Shown here one piece after another: positions 9,045-18,143 of a DNA stretch of 64,000 bases; position 1 is the first letter of the stretch; each line of letters begins with the position of its first letter. The stretch is from Actinocatenispora sp036503555 (GTDB taxonomy: Bacteria > Actinomycetota > Actinomycetes > Mycobacteriales > Micromonosporaceae). The notes beneath the pieces are model-generated. The model saw only the letters and a list, made by a program, of their open reading frames with translations. It was not told where the DNA came from and ran no database searches. Both the position numbers and the translations under genes were made by a program. Where the stretch lies: NCBI GenBank assembly GCA_036503555.1, contig DASXWQ010000085.1, forward strand, positions 62,001-126,000. The letters run 5' to 3'.

Positions 9045-9706
9045 CAGCTGTCTCCGATGCGGTAGCCGCCTTCGCGGATGGTGTGGATGACGGGAGGTTC
9101 GCCGAGCTTGGCGCGCAGCCGCCGCATGGTGTGCTTGACCGCGGTGGTGAACGGGTCGGCTGCCTCGTCCCAGACCCGTTCGAGCAGGTGCTCGGCGGAC
9201 AGTGCGACGCCTGGCGCGGCGAGCAGGCATTCGAGCAGGGCGAACTCCTTGGGGCTGAGGTCCAGTCGTCGCCCCGCCCGACTCGCCACCCGGCGGGCGG
9301 GGTCGAGAACGATGTCCGCGTACACCAGCGTCGGTGGTACCGGCGGGGTGGCGCGGCGGCCGAGGGCCCGGACCCGGGCGACCAGCTCGGCGAAGTCGAA
9401 CGGCTTGGGGAGGTAGTCGTCCGCCCCGAGGTCGAGACCGTCCACCCGGTCCTGCACCGTGCTGGCCGCGGTGAGCATCAGCACGCGGCTCTCCGCGCCG
9501 CTCTCGACGAGACGTCGGCAGACGTCGTCACCGTGTACGCCGGGCAGGTCCCGGTCCAGGACGACCACGTCGTAGCGGGTGAGCGCGAGGTGGTCGAGGG
9601 CGTCGGCCCCGTCGAGTACGACGTCGACGGCCATGCCCTCCCGACGTAACCCGGCGCCGATCGAGCGGGCCAGCACCTCGAAGTCCTCGGCCACCAGCAC
9701 CCTCAT
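9044..9706 (-). CDS. OmpR/PhoB-type response regulator
   Basis: The 220-residue product has a receiver domain with the acidic patch near residues 7-8, phospho-acceptor Asp51 in VVLDRDLPG and the conserved lysine in YLPKPF. The C-terminal winged helix (about 125-218) includes LSPKEFALLECLL and VKHTMRRLRAKLG. It is transcribed ahead of its kinase and divergently from the ABC exporter. It therefore probably binds the 180-base region between 9706 and 9886. Confidence 0.94.
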   Translation of the reverse strand: MRVLVAEDFEVLARSIGAGLRREGMAVDVVLDGADALDHLALTRYDVVVLDRDLPGVHGDDVCRRLVESGAESRVLMLTAASTVQDRVDGLDLGADDYLPKPFDFAELVARVRALGRRATPPVPPTLVYADIVLDPARRVASRAGRRLDLSPKEFALLECLLAAPGVALSAEHLLERVWDEAADPFTTAVKHTMRRLRAKLGEPPVIHTIREGGYRIGDS

Positions 9707-9885
9707 CGGCGATCGCCCCCGCTCGCCGGGGCGCGGCGGGTCCTCCGGCCGGTGGTTGCTCGTGTCATGTCCCCAGCATGGCCGTCGCCGGGTCGCAACG
9801 CGGTATCAGCGGCCGCGACCGGGTTGCGACCGCCCGGACCGTACAACGATCCGTGACCCAGCCGACGACCGAACGGATCACCACG

Positions 9886-10821
9886 GTGAGCGAGCAGACG
9901 ATCGAAGTGTCCGGGCTACGCAAGCGATTCGGGGCCACCCAGGCCCTCGACGGGATGACCTTCACCGTGCCGCCGGGCAGGGTGACCGGGTTCGTCGGTC
10001 CCAACGGGGCCGGCAAGTCGACCACCATCCGGGTGATTCTCGGCCTGGACGCGCCGGACGAGGGCCACGCGCTGGTCGGCGGCGTGCCGTACCGGCGGCT
10101 GGGCCTTCCGCTGCGGCACGTGGGCGCGCTGGTCGACGCGGCCGCCGTACAGCCGAGCCGGACGGGGCGCAACCACCTGCTGTGGCTGGCCCGGTCCCAG
10201 CGCCTGCCCGTACGCCGGTGCGACGAGGTGCTCGACCTGGTCGGCCTGACGAGCGCGGCGCGCCGCAAGGCGGGTGGCTTCTCGTTGGGGATGCGGCAAC
10301 GTCTCGGGATCGCCGCCGCGATGCTGGGCGATCCGCCGGTGCTGATCCTGGACGAGCCGTTCAACGGCATGGATCCCGAGGGGATCATCTGGATCCGGGG
10401 GTTCCTGCGTTCCCTCGCCGACGAGGGGCGTGTCGTGCTGGTGTCCAGCCATCTGATGGGCGAGCTGCAGGACACGGCCGACCACGTGGTCGTCGTGGGC
10501 CGCGGCAGGGTCCTCGCCGATGCGCCGGTCGACGAGCTGGTGTCCAGGGCGTCGAGCGGTCAGGTCCTGCTCCGTACCGCGGTGCCGACGGAGGCGACCG
10601 CGGCGCTGCGCCGGGCGGGCCTGGCGGCGACCGTCGTCGACCCGCGTACCGTCGCCGTGGCCGGGGTCGCCGCCCAGCGGATCGTGGCCGTACTCGGCCA
10701 GGAGGGCGTGCCGTTCTCCGAGGTTTCGAGCCAGCGGGCCACCCTTGAGGACGTGTACCTCCGGCTGACCGCGGGCGAGACCCAGTACCGGGCCGCGGTC
10801 GGTGGGGAGCAGGGACGATGA
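9886..10821 (+). CDS. ABC exporter ATP-binding protein
   Basis: The roughly 311-residue product has a Walker A at GPNGAGKST (38-46), an ABC signature around FSLGMRQRLG, a Walker B with LILDEPFNGMDPEG and an H-loop in LVSSHLMGEL. The C-terminal 90 residues match the accessory region of antibiotic- or lipid-exporting ATPases of the BcrA/DrrA type. The GTG at 9886 is preferred because family similarity begins there; upstream in-frame starts at 9853 and 9778 would place coding sequence in the divergent promoter. The stop overlaps the next gene (ATGA). Confidence 0.88.
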   Translation: MSEQTIEVSGLRKRFGATQALDGMTFTVPPGRVTGFVGPNGAGKSTTIRVILGLDAPDEGHALVGGVPYRRLGLPLRHVGALVDAAAVQPSRTGRNHLLWLARSQRLPVRRCDEVLDLVGLTSAARRKAGGFSLGMRQRLGIAAAMLGDPPVLILDEPFNGMDPEGIIWIRGFLRSLADEGRVVLVSSHLMGELQDTADHVVVVGRGRVLADAPVDELVSRASSGQVLLRTAVPTEATAALRRAGLAATVVDPRTVAVAGVAAQRIVAVLGQEGVPFSEVSSQRATLEDVYLRLTAGETQYRAAVGGEQGR

Positions 10822-12380
10822 CGGCCGTCGGCGCTCCTTCGCGTACGCCGGACACCGGGCGGGGCGGCGGACTCCGACCGGCGCTGTGGGCGGAATGGGT
10901 GAAGTTCCGCACCGTCCGGGGCTGGCTGGTCGGTCTCGGCATCGCCGTCCTGATGTGTGTCCTGTTCACCTACCTGGTCGCCAACGGCATTCACAGCGGG
11001 ACGTGCACCGGCACCGGCGTCACGTGCCACAGCGGCCACCCGGCCGTACCGACGGGGCCGGACGGCACGGCGGTCGCCGACAGCTACCGGTACCTGAGCC
11101 GGCCGCTCACCGGCAACGGCACCGTCACCGCCCAGGTCGCGTCGCTCACCGGCCGGATCTCCACCAACCCGGTGAACGTCGCCCCGTCGCCGTCCGCCAC
11201 CCGCCCGGGCCTGGCCGGCTGGGCGAAGGCCGGCATCCTGCTCACCCCGACCACCACACCGGGATCCTCGTACGCGGCGGTCATGGCCACCGGCGGGCAC
11301 GGGACCCGATTCCAGTACGACTACACCCACGATCGGCGAGGCACCGCCTCCGATGCCGCGCCGCGTTGGGTACGACTGGCCCGCGACGGAGACACGATCA
11401 CCGGGTACGAGTCGGCCGACGGCACCTCCTGGCACGTGGTCGGCGTCGCCCACCTGCGCGGGCTGCCCGGCACCGTGCGGGTCGGGCTGTTCGTGACCTC
11501 GCCGGTTGCGTTCCGGGGCCAGACGGGCCACCCCACCCAGGCCACGGGCAGCTTCCGCCACGTCACCGTCACCGGGGCCGCGAACGGGGGGTGGCGGAGC
11601 CAGAGCATCGGGGCGGGCCGGGCCGACTTCTATCCCGTCCTCGGCACCGGCGGTGCACGCGTCGCGGGCGACGAGGTCGTCCTCACCGGCTCCGGCGACA
11701 TCGCTCCCGCCGTGGTGCAGGGTGTCCTCGGTACCAACACCGTCGCCAGCAGCCTGCTAGTCGGCCTGCTCGTCGGATCGATCGTGCTGGTCGTGCTCGC
11801 GGCGCTGTTCGTCACCACCGAGTACCGCCGGGGGCTGATCCGCACGACGCTCGCCGCCACGCCGCGGCGGGGTCGGGTGCTGGCCGCCAAGGCGATCGTG
11901 TTGGGCGGGGTCGGCTTCGTGATCGGTGCCCTCGCCGCCGCCGTCGCGGTGCCGGTCGGCGACCGGATCCTCGCCGGCAACGGCGTCTACGTGTTTCCCG
12001 CCGGCGTCGGCACCGTGGTCGGCATCGTCGTCGGTTGTGGGCTGGTCACCGCGCTGACCGCGGTCGCGGTACTCGCGCTCGGCACGATGCTGCGCCGCAG
12101 CGCCGGGGCGGTCACCGCCGGGATCGTGGTGTTCGTCCTGCCGTACCTGATCGGCTCCAACCTCTCCGGGGCCGCGGAGACCTGGCTGTTCCGCCTCACT
12201 CCGGCCGCCGCGTTCTCCGTCCTCGGCGTCCTTCCGCGGTCCTCGCTGGTCGACTATCCCTACACCTTCGGCAACGGCTACTACCCGCTGCCGGGCTGGG
12301 CGGGGCTGCTCGTACTGGCCGCCTACACGGCCGCCGCGCTCGGCGCGGCCCGGCTCCTGCTGCACCGGAGGGACGCATGA
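10818..12380 (+). CDS. ABC-2 permease with an extracellular DUF1349/concanavalin-like domain
   Basis: The 520-residue product begins with a cytoplasmic WAEWVKFRT segment and one helix (about 36-56). A roughly 240-residue soluble domain follows (about 60-295), then five more helices (from about 305). The soluble part resembles DUF1349-type beta-sandwiches, with GWAKAGILLTP, then WVRLARDGDTITGYES and DGTSWHVVG. It should lie outside the membrane. Ordinary ABC-2 permeases of this size class lack it. It is coupled to both neighbours by ATGA overlaps, so it is one permease subunit of the exporter with the ATPase before it and the plain permease after it. Confidence 0.85.
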   Translation: MTAVGAPSRTPDTGRGGGLRPALWAEWVKFRTVRGWLVGLGIAVLMCVLFTYLVANGIHSGTCTGTGVTCHSGHPAVPTGPDGTAVADSYRYLSRPLTGNGTVTAQVASLTGRISTNPVNVAPSPSATRPGLAGWAKAGILLTPTTTPGSSYAAVMATGGHGTRFQYDYTHDRRGTASDAAPRWVRLARDGDTITGYESADGTSWHVVGVAHLRGLPGTVRVGLFVTSPVAFRGQTGHPTQATGSFRHVTVTGAANGGWRSQSIGAGRADFYPVLGTGGARVAGDEVVLTGSGDIAPAVVQGVLGTNTVASSLLVGLLVGSIVLVVLAALFVTTEYRRGLIRTTLAATPRRGRVLAAKAIVLGGVGFVIGALAAAVAVPVGDRILAGNGVYVFPAGVGTVVGIVVGCGLVTALTAVAVLALGTMLRRSAGAVTAGIVVFVLPYLIGSNLSGAAETWLFRLTPAAAFSVLGVLPRSSLVDYPYTFGNGYYPLPGWAGLLVLAAYTAAALGAARLLLHRRDA

Positions 12381-13147
12381 TCGCCGCGATCCTCGCCGAG
12401 TGGACCAAGATCCGTACCCTTGCCAGCACCGCCTGGCTGCTCGTCGGTACGGCCGTCCTCACGACCGGCGTCGGCGTGGTGGTCGTGGCCACCACACACC
12501 AGTCCTCGGGCGGCGGCAGCCAGGACGCCACGAAGCTGGTCCTGACCGGCATCGACCTGGGTCAGGCCGTCGTCGTCGTCCTGGCCGTCCTCGCCATCAC
12601 CGAGGAGTACGGCACCGGCATGATCCGGACCACCTTCGCCGCCGTGCCCGGTCGTGTCACGGTGCTCGGCGCGAAGGCCGCGGCCGTGGCCGCGCTCACC
12701 CTCGCCGCCGGGACCGTCGCCGTGGCGGGCTGCCTGATCGCCGGCCGACTCGTACCCGCTGACGGCCTCGGCACCGCGCACGGCTCCGCGATCGGGTCGA
12801 TCACGCACGGCCCGACGCTGCGCGCCGGGGTCGGCAGCGTGCTGTACCTGGTCCTGGTTGCGCTGCTGGCCATCGGCATCGCCACCGTCGTCCGGGACAC
12901 CGCAGTGTCGATCGGCGTGGTGCTCGCCGTGCTCTACCTGCCAACCCTGCTCGCCCAGGCGGTCAGCGATCCGCTCCGGCGCCACATCCAGCAGGTCGCG
13001 CCGATGACCGCCGGGCTCGCCGTCCAGGCCACCACCAACCTCGGGAAGCTCCCCATCTCCCCGTGGGCCGGCATCGGTGTCCTCGCCGCGTGGGCCGCCG
13101 GGGCGCTGCTCCTCGCCGGCCTGCTGCTCCGACACCGGGATCCCTGA
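12377..13147 (+). CDS. ABC-2 type permease subunit
   Basis: The 256-residue product has six predicted helices and starts with AEWTKIRTLASTAW, the same cytoplasmic opening as its neighbour. The conserved EEYGTGMIRTTF segment (near 75-86) matches the TEYRRGLIRTTL segment in the preceding permease, so the two subunits are homologous and probably form a heterodimer. Its ATG overlaps the preceding stop. It has no extracellular insertion. The substrate could be an antimicrobial peptide or a lipid. Confidence 0.88.
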   Translation: MIAAILAEWTKIRTLASTAWLLVGTAVLTTGVGVVVVATTHQSSGGGSQDATKLVLTGIDLGQAVVVVLAVLAITEEYGTGMIRTTFAAVPGRVTVLGAKAAAVAALTLAAGTVAVAGCLIAGRLVPADGLGTAHGSAIGSITHGPTLRAGVGSVLYLVLVALLAIGIATVVRDTAVSIGVVLAVLYLPTLLAQAVSDPLRRHIQQVAPMTAGLAVQATTNLGKLPISPWAGIGVLAAWAAGALLLAGLLLRHRDP

Positions 13148-13168
13148 CCGGTGTACCCGTCGTACGTC

Positions 13169-13504
13169 TCAGGTGCCGAGCGCCTTCTCCAACTCCTTCT
13201 TGGTCATCGTCGACCGGCCCTTGATGTTGCGCTTCTTCGCCTCGTTGTACAGCTGTTCCTTGGTCCGGCCGCGCGGCCCCGAGGTCCCTGACCGTTTCCC
13301 GCCGCGTTCCTGCGGCGACATGTCCTGCACCGACGTACGGCTGCGCCGGGACGCCTCACCGGACCGCGCGCGGTTCTTGTTCACGGTCCGCGCGGCGATC
13401 TCCTCGGCGCGGCGCGGGCCGGCACCCTGCTCGCGGCTGGACTCCTTGACGTGCTCGTACTGGCGTTCGCGTTTGTCACTCCATGCGCGCGGCACGAAGG
13501 CCAC
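13169..13504 (-). CDS. small basic protein with a Rho N-terminal-like C-terminus (plasmid stabilisation protein family)
   Basis: The 111-residue product is highly charged. It opens with RAWSDKRERQYEHVKES and has AEEIAARTVNK in the middle and a C-terminal GRTKEQLYNEAKKRNIKGRS helix-turn typical of Rho-N/SAP-like nucleic-acid-binding motifs. Databases often call this actinobacterial family plasmid stabilization protein, but no partitioning role is shown. It is convergent with the ABC operon, leaving about 20 bases between them. Confidence 0.8.
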   Translation of the reverse strand: MAFVPRAWSDKRERQYEHVKESSREQGAGPRRAEEIAARTVNKNRARSGEASRRSRTSVQDMSPQERGGKRSGTSGPRGRTKEQLYNEAKKRNIKGRSTMTKKELEKALGT

Positions 13505-13627
13505 CTCCCGTCGCGTTCGCGTGCCGCCGGCGGGATCCGACGGCTCCTCACGGTCATACCCACGTGCGGGCCGGACATGCCCGCGCAGGCGCCGAAGGCC
13601 GCCCGAAAGGCGTACGCCGCCGAGGGG

Positions 13628-14221
13628 CTAGCGGACGCGGGCGTGTGCCCGGCTCGTGGGTACGAGCAGGACGTGGACCACGGTGGGGTCGAGGCCGCTG
13701 GTGGCGGTGAAGCGTGCGAGCGACTCGGTCAGGTACGACTGGAGCTGGTCGACGTCGCAGCGGTCGCCGAGTTCGAGTCTCGCGCGCAGGTGGGGGTTGG
13801 CCTCGTCGCCGCCCAGGTGGATGCTGGCCCGCCGTACCTTCGGATGGCGCGTGAGGTCGCGTTGGATGCCGTGCACGAGCGCGGTCGTGCGTACCCGGGT
13901 CCGGCCCGGCGCGGGACCGTCGGGCCGGTCGGGCGCCGGGTCGGTGCGGAGCAGGTCGGGCAGCGGTTGGCCGCTGCGGGGGAGCAGCTGGGCGCGGATC
14001 AGCAGGAACGCCAGCACGGCGACCACCAGCCCGGCGGCGGCCAGGATCAGCCAGGCCGCAGTTCCCCAGTCGTGCCACTGGTTGCGGACGCCGGGCGGCA
14101 GCAGCGCCGTCGAGGAGTCGACGCGGGGCAGCCGGCCGATGCTGGCGAGCGTTCCCGCGGCACCGATCGCGACGAGCAGCACCGCCAGGGCGATGAAGAG
14201 GGCCCGGTTGAACGCGGCCAT
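13628..14221 (-). CDS. AmaP-like alkaline shock response membrane anchor
   Basis: The 197-residue product has two N-terminal helices (about 8-28 and 54-76) and a cytoplasmic Asp23-like domain of roughly 90 residues (VHGIQRDLTRHPKVRRASIH and after). This is the layout of AmaP, which anchors Asp23 to the membrane in Firmicutes; the role here is inferred by analogy. It is last in a five-gene operon. Its ATG overlaps the stop of the DUF6286-like gene by one base. Confidence 0.75.
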   Translation of the reverse strand: MAAFNRALFIALAVLLVAIGAAGTLASIGRLPRVDSSTALLPPGVRNQWHDWGTAAWLILAAAGLVVAVLAFLLIRAQLLPRSGQPLPDLLRTDPAPDRPDGPAPGRTRVRTTALVHGIQRDLTRHPKVRRASIHLGGDEANPHLRARLELGDRCDVDQLQSYLTESLARFTATSGLDPTVVHVLLVPTSRAHARVR

Positions 14222-14760
14222 CAGGCCACCCGCTTCGGGCGGCGCATCGCGATCCGCAGGCGTACCGGCGTGGGCGCGGCGAGCTGTTCGAGCTGCGCGC
14301 TGACGACGCGGTGTACGTCGGGCTTGACGTCGGCGCGCCCACGGGGGCCCACGACCAGCCGCCACCGGGCGCGGCGGCCCCGCAGCCGGGTACGGGTGTC
14401 GGAGACTCCGGCGACCGTGTCGACGGCGTCGGACAGCTGCCGTTCCACCGATCTGCGCTGCACCCACCACGCGACGGACTCGCCGCCATGGAGATGGCGG
14501 ATGCCCAGCCGGGTCGGCGCCCAGGGGCGTACCTCGGCGACGAGGACGGCGAGCCCCACGACGCCGATGGCCACGGACACGCCGAGGACGACCGGGGCGC
14601 TGAGCCGGGTCCGGGTCAGCGGCCCGTACCAGGTGGCGAAGTCGACCGGCCACGGGCGGCGGCCCGCGGCGGCGAGGACACCCTCGACGAGGGCCAGCAG
14701 CCCGGCCGCGAACAGCACGACCCCGACGACCAGCGCCGCGAGTCGGTTGACAACCCGCAT
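14221..14760 (-). CDS. DUF6286-like membrane protein
   Basis: The 179-residue product has two N-terminal helices (about 6-30 and 54-76) separated by a WYGPLTRTRLSAP loop. A soluble C-terminal domain contains SVERQLSDAVDTVAGV, similar in style to the AmaP soluble part. I place it in the DUF6286 group known from actinobacterial Asp23 operons. One-base overlaps with both neighbours (stop/start) indicate tight co-translation. Confidence 0.75.
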   Translation of the reverse strand: MRVVNRLAALVVGVVLFAAGLLALVEGVLAAAGRRPWPVDFATWYGPLTRTRLSAPVVLGVSVAIGVVGLAVLVAEVRPWAPTRLGIRHLHGGESVAWWVQRRSVERQLSDAVDTVAGVSDTRTRLRGRRARWRLVVGPRGRADVKPDVHRVVSAQLEQLAAPTPVRLRIAMRRPKRVA

Positions 14761-15104
14761 CACTGCACCTCCCCGCCGTAGACCCGGCGGCGCACGAACG
14801 CCGTGACCGCCTCGTCGGTGACGTCCTCGACGACCACGTCCGCCCGGCGGCTGTCGCCGGCACCGGACAGTACGGCGGCGACGGCCTCGGCCACCCGGAC
14901 GGTGACGGGTTCCAGCGGAAGCTGGTCGATGACGACGTGGACCGACACCGCCGAGGCACCCAGCCCGACGCCGACGACGGTGTCGCCGGGCAGGTGGGTC
15001 ACGGCCGGGGTGCCCGTTCCGGGTACCAGCGCCGCCACCCCGGCGGTCGAGCCCGCCGCGGCGGCGACCGCTCGGGCCAGCATGCCGCGGTCCAGGACAG
15101 CCAC
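14760..15104 (-). CDS. small Asp23-operon protein
   Basis: The 114-residue soluble product has alternating strands and helices (VSVHVVIDQLPLEPVTVRVA) and no membrane segment. The pattern resembles a minimal Asp23/Gls24 fold, so it is probably a divergent paralogue of the preceding gene's product. The GTG at 15104 directly follows a GAGGGGGG run; a later ATG at 15083 is possible. Its stop overlaps the next gene's start by one base. Confidence 0.65.
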   Translation of the reverse strand: MAVLDRGMLARAVAAAAGSTAGVAALVPGTGTPAVTHLPGDTVVGVGLGASAVSVHVVIDQLPLEPVTVRVAEAVAAVLSGAGDSRRADVVVEDVTDEAVTAFVRRRVYGGEVQ

Positions 15105-15115
15105 CCCCCTCGTCG

Positions 15116-15625
15116 TTACTGGACCCGGGACTCCTTGGGCTCGGCTTCCTCACCTTCCACGTAGATGTCGTCGATGTTGATGTTGACCTCGACGACCTTC
15201 AGCCCGGTCATGCCCTCGACCCGCTGGATCACGTTGGCGCGTACGGCCTCGGACACCTCGACGATGCTCTGCCCGTACCAGGTGACCACGTCGAGATCGA
15301 CCGCGGTCTCCTTCTCGCCGACCTCCACCGCCACACCCTGGGAGGCCGACGACGCCTCGGCGCCACCCGGCACCAGGGACCGGATCTGCCCCATCCGGCG
15401 GGCCAGCCCGGTGCCCATCGAGTACACGCCGGGGATCTCACGGGCCGCCATGCCCGCGATCTTGGCCACGACACCGTCCGCGATGCTCGTCTGACCATGC
15501 TCGCTGCTCAGCGACGCGTGCGTGCCGGCCGGTCCGGACGATCGGCGGTTCACGGCGTTCGACGCCGTGCGGTCGGCCTCGCCGCGCCGGTCCGCGCCGG
15601 CCTGGTCACTCGTATCCCCAGCCAT
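15116..15625 (-). CDS. Asp23/Gls24 family envelope stress protein
   Basis: The 169-residue product has a disordered, charged N-terminus (about 1-45) and an Asp23 domain: TSIADGVVAKIAGMAAREIPGV, then DLDVVTWYGQSIVEVSEAVR and the closing VEVNINIDDIYVE. Asp23 proteins collect at the inner membrane face and are tied to cell-envelope stress. The ATG at 15625 has a GGAGGAG box eight or nine bases upstream; a GTG two codons earlier sits too close to that box. Confidence 0.92.
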   Translation of the reverse strand: MAGDTSDQAGADRRGEADRTASNAVNRRSSGPAGTHASLSSEHGQTSIADGVVAKIAGMAAREIPGVYSMGTGLARRMGQIRSLVPGGAEASSASQGVAVEVGEKETAVDLDVVTWYGQSIVEVSEAVRANVIQRVEGMTGLKVVEVNINIDDIYVEGEEAEPKESRVQ

Positions 15626-15660
15626 GGTCACGCTCCTCCGCTGTCGTCACCAGCGACCTG

Positions 15661-15846
15661 TCATCGCTTCGTCGACGTGAACCGTTCCGTCACGTCGGCC
15701 CACTTGATCTCGCCTTCCAGCACGCGTACGACTCCGTAGCCGACCAGGCCGGCGGCGGCAGCGCCCAACGCCACCAGGAAACCGGTCGTCGCCCACAGCC
15801 ACGCGATGAGTAGGCCGACGAGAAAGCCGAACTGCCGATGGGACAC
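15661..15846 (-). CDS. DUF2273-like small membrane protein
   Basis: The 61-residue product is made of two tightly spaced helices (about 8-24 and 25-42) joined by a tryptophan-rich turn, with a short charged tail. Its size and position as first gene of the Asp23 operon match DUF2273 proteins, which in Firmicutes sit beside AmaP and Asp23. It probably helps to anchor the Asp23 complex. The operon promoter should lie upstream of 15846. Confidence 0.75.
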   Translation of the reverse strand: MSHRQFGFLVGLLIAWLWATTGFLVALGAAAAGLVGYGVVRVLEGEIKWADVTERFTSTKR

Positions 15847-16234
15847 AACGCCTCCTCACCCCGCACACCCGGAGGCACGCCGGCACCCGTTGTCCGGACC
15901 CGCGCGCCGCCCGTACCCACCGAGCGGGCCAGGCGGTGCCTGTCCGAGGCTGGCCGTTCGGGTGCGGGCCACTCACCTCAGCATGGACCCGATCGAGCTA
16001 TGCCCGGGCCTGGACCGCCAATTCCGCCACGTCAGGCCGAACCGACCCGCCCGCGAGTCGCGCGGAATTCGTGACGGCGTGGAGAAGGGGGACGGCGGAC
16101 GTCGCCGGGAACGGTTCTTCACGCCGGCTCACGGCTGTCCCCTGTTGCCATAGAAGCTACCAGGAGCTGTCGTCGTCCGGTATCGGCTGGATGAGTGAAT
16201 GCGCAGGTCAGGGGCCTCGACTACGGTCGCCTTC
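15847..16234. other. intergenic stretch, 388 bases
   Basis: This stretch separates the Asp23 operon from the aldo/keto reductase, so both promoters must lie here. Open frames in it are low-complexity and have no ribosome site. No repeat or hairpin of note was found. Confidence 0.4.
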
Positions 16235-16304
16235 ATGGTTGAGGACACGATCGGTGCGCACGCGGCGGGTACCTGGCTTCTGGGGGACCGGCAGGGTTCG
16301 ACGG

Positions 16305-17132
16305 ATGGGGTTCGGTTCGATGCGGCTGACGGCCGATCCGGACCCGGCGGCCGCGGTCCGGGTGTTGCGGCGAGCGGTCGAGCTGGGCGTGAACCACATC
16401 GACACGGCCGCGTTCTACGTCTCCCCGGGCGGCACGCTCGGCGTGGGCACCGGCCCGGCCCGCTACGCCACCGACCTGATCCGGACCGCGCTGTCGCCGT
16501 ACCCGGAGGATCTGCTGATCGCGACCAAGGTCGGGTTCGCGGCCGGTGCCGACGGTGCGGTGGCGGAGGCGAACTCGCCGGCGCAGCTTCGCCACCAGAT
16601 CGAGGAGAACCTGCGCCGACTCGGCCGCGACCACCTGGACCTGGTGAACCTGCGGATCGTGCGGCGCCCGGGCCGGGACTCGGTCGCCGAGGCGTTCGGT
16701 GCCCTGGCGCAGATGCGCGACGCCGGCCTGGTCCGGCACCTCGGCCTGTCCAACGTGCGCGCCGACCACCTCGACGAGGCGCAGGCCATCGCGCCGGTCG
16801 TGTGCGTACAGAACAGCTACGCGCTCGACGCGCACCGCTCCGACGACGAGCTGGTACGGATCTGCGGCCAGCGGGGCGTGGCGTTCGTGCCGTTCTTCGC
16901 GCTCGCCGGTACGCGGCGCGAGGCCGGCGCCGCCGTCGACCACGCCGACGCGGTGCACGCCGTGGCCCGCGCCCACGACGCGACGCCACACCAGGTACGC
17001 CTCGCCTGGACCCTGCACCAGGGCCCGCACGTGCTCGCGATCCCGGGCACCGGCAACCCGGACCACCTGGCGGCGAACATCGCGGCCGGTGGGTTGCGGC
17101 TCACCGCCGAGCAACTCGCCTCGCTGCGCTGA
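16305..17132 (+). CDS. aldo/keto reductase, N-terminus apparently frameshifted
   Basis: From the ATG at 16305 the product has 275 residues and the TIM-barrel reductase motifs: MGFGSMRL at the start, HIDTAAFY with the catalytic Asp and Tyr near 36-43, the catalytic Lys in IATKVGF, and a C-terminal IPGTGNPDHLAANI cofactor region. Upstream, at 16235, a different frame encodes a typical AKR N-terminus (MVEDTIGAHAAGTWLLGDRQ). It would join this frame as QVRRMGFGS if one G were removed from the GGG at 16294-16296. Either this is a one-base insertion, or the gene starts at 16305 and lacks the first strand pair. The substrate is unknown. Confidence 0.75.
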   Translation: MGFGSMRLTADPDPAAAVRVLRRAVELGVNHIDTAAFYVSPGGTLGVGTGPARYATDLIRTALSPYPEDLLIATKVGFAAGADGAVAEANSPAQLRHQIEENLRRLGRDHLDLVNLRIVRRPGRDSVAEAFGALAQMRDAGLVRHLGLSNVRADHLDEAQAIAPVVCVQNSYALDAHRSDDELVRICGQRGVAFVPFFALAGTRREAGAAVDHADAVHAVARAHDATPHQVRLAWTLHQGPHVLAIPGTGNPDHLAANIAAGGLRLTAEQLASLR

Positions 17133-17248
17133 CGCCGGGTCGGGCGCCCCGCCGACCAATCGTCACCACCGCGGGGCTGCTCAGGCAGGGGCCGGACCGG
17201 GCAACGACGCGCGCCACGCCGCCGGCACGACCCCGGCGTACCACCGGG

Positions 17249-18119
17249 TCATGTCGCGCGGTGGGTTGCCAGGTCTGCCAGTCGTCTCAGCGCATGAACG
17301 ACGTCGGGTTCGACCGGGGCGGCGTCGAGGAGCCGACGTGCTGCCCGCGCCGTCGTGGCCACGCGCCGCGCGACCGGAAGGCCTCTCCGATCAGATCCCC
17401 GTACCGCTCCAACGCCGTGGGCAGCGTGTGTCCGGCGAGCGTCGCGCCGAGCCGGAGCGGGCCGGTCACGGTGTAGCGGCCCGACTTCAGGCGTGCGATC
17501 GTACGGGCCAGCACCGGCGACCGGTCATGGCGCGCACCGCCGGACAGGTCGAGAAACTGGCCGGCGGTCAGCTCGGTCAGCATGTCGTTCCAGACCTGTC
17601 GCGTTGCGGCGGGAAGGCTCGCGGCGAGCCGGTTCGCCAAGGCAAAGGCGAGATCGCCGGTGAGTATCGCCATCGCTGATCCGTACCGGTCGGCATCGCC
17701 CGACCACCGGACGGTCCGGTGGTCGGCCGCGACCTTCCTGTGCAGGGCGGGCCGACCACGCCGAGTCGGGGACGCGTCCATCAGATCGTCGTGGACGAGG
17801 GCGAACGCGTGCAGCAGTTCCAGTGCGGCACCGGCGGTGGCCAACGCGGCCGGGCAGCCGTCGTCGGCGACAGCGCCGTGACCCAGTACAGGAACCGCGG
17901 TCGCAGGGCCTTGCCTCCGGTCAAGAACGCTCCCAGCGCCTCGACGGGATCGGACCACGGCGCGTCGTGTTCCTTCCACCGCGCCTGTTCCTCTGCCAGC
18001 ACCTCGCGCAACAACGGCTCGACGTGGTGGACGCGGAAGTCCTCGTCATCGGTGGGTCGGTCCGCCGTGACAGGGGCGCCCGGCGCCCCCATGCTGAGCG
18101 GTACAGCAGAGGTGGTCAC
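17249..18119 (-). pseudogene. crtE: broken geranylgeranyl/polyprenyl diphosphate synthase (crtE-like)
   Basis: A GTG at 18119 with a GAGGAG box starts a normal N-terminus (VEPLLREVLAEEQARW, then GKALRPRFLYW). One G is missing from a G run near 17880, and the frame moves to GHGAVADDG, ALELLHAFALVHDDLMDAS with the first Asp-rich motif, and onward to DLIGEAF near 17400. There the second Asp-rich region is absent. After about 50 bases a third frame resumes with AARRLLDAAPVEPDVVHALR and ends at a TGA at 17249-17251. So there is one point indel and one internal deletion of very roughly 80-100 codons. The gene cannot make active prenyltransferase. It would have supplied GGPP for carotenoids. Confidence 0.88.
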
Positions 18120-18143
18120 GACGTCTCCTCGGTGAACCCGCGT

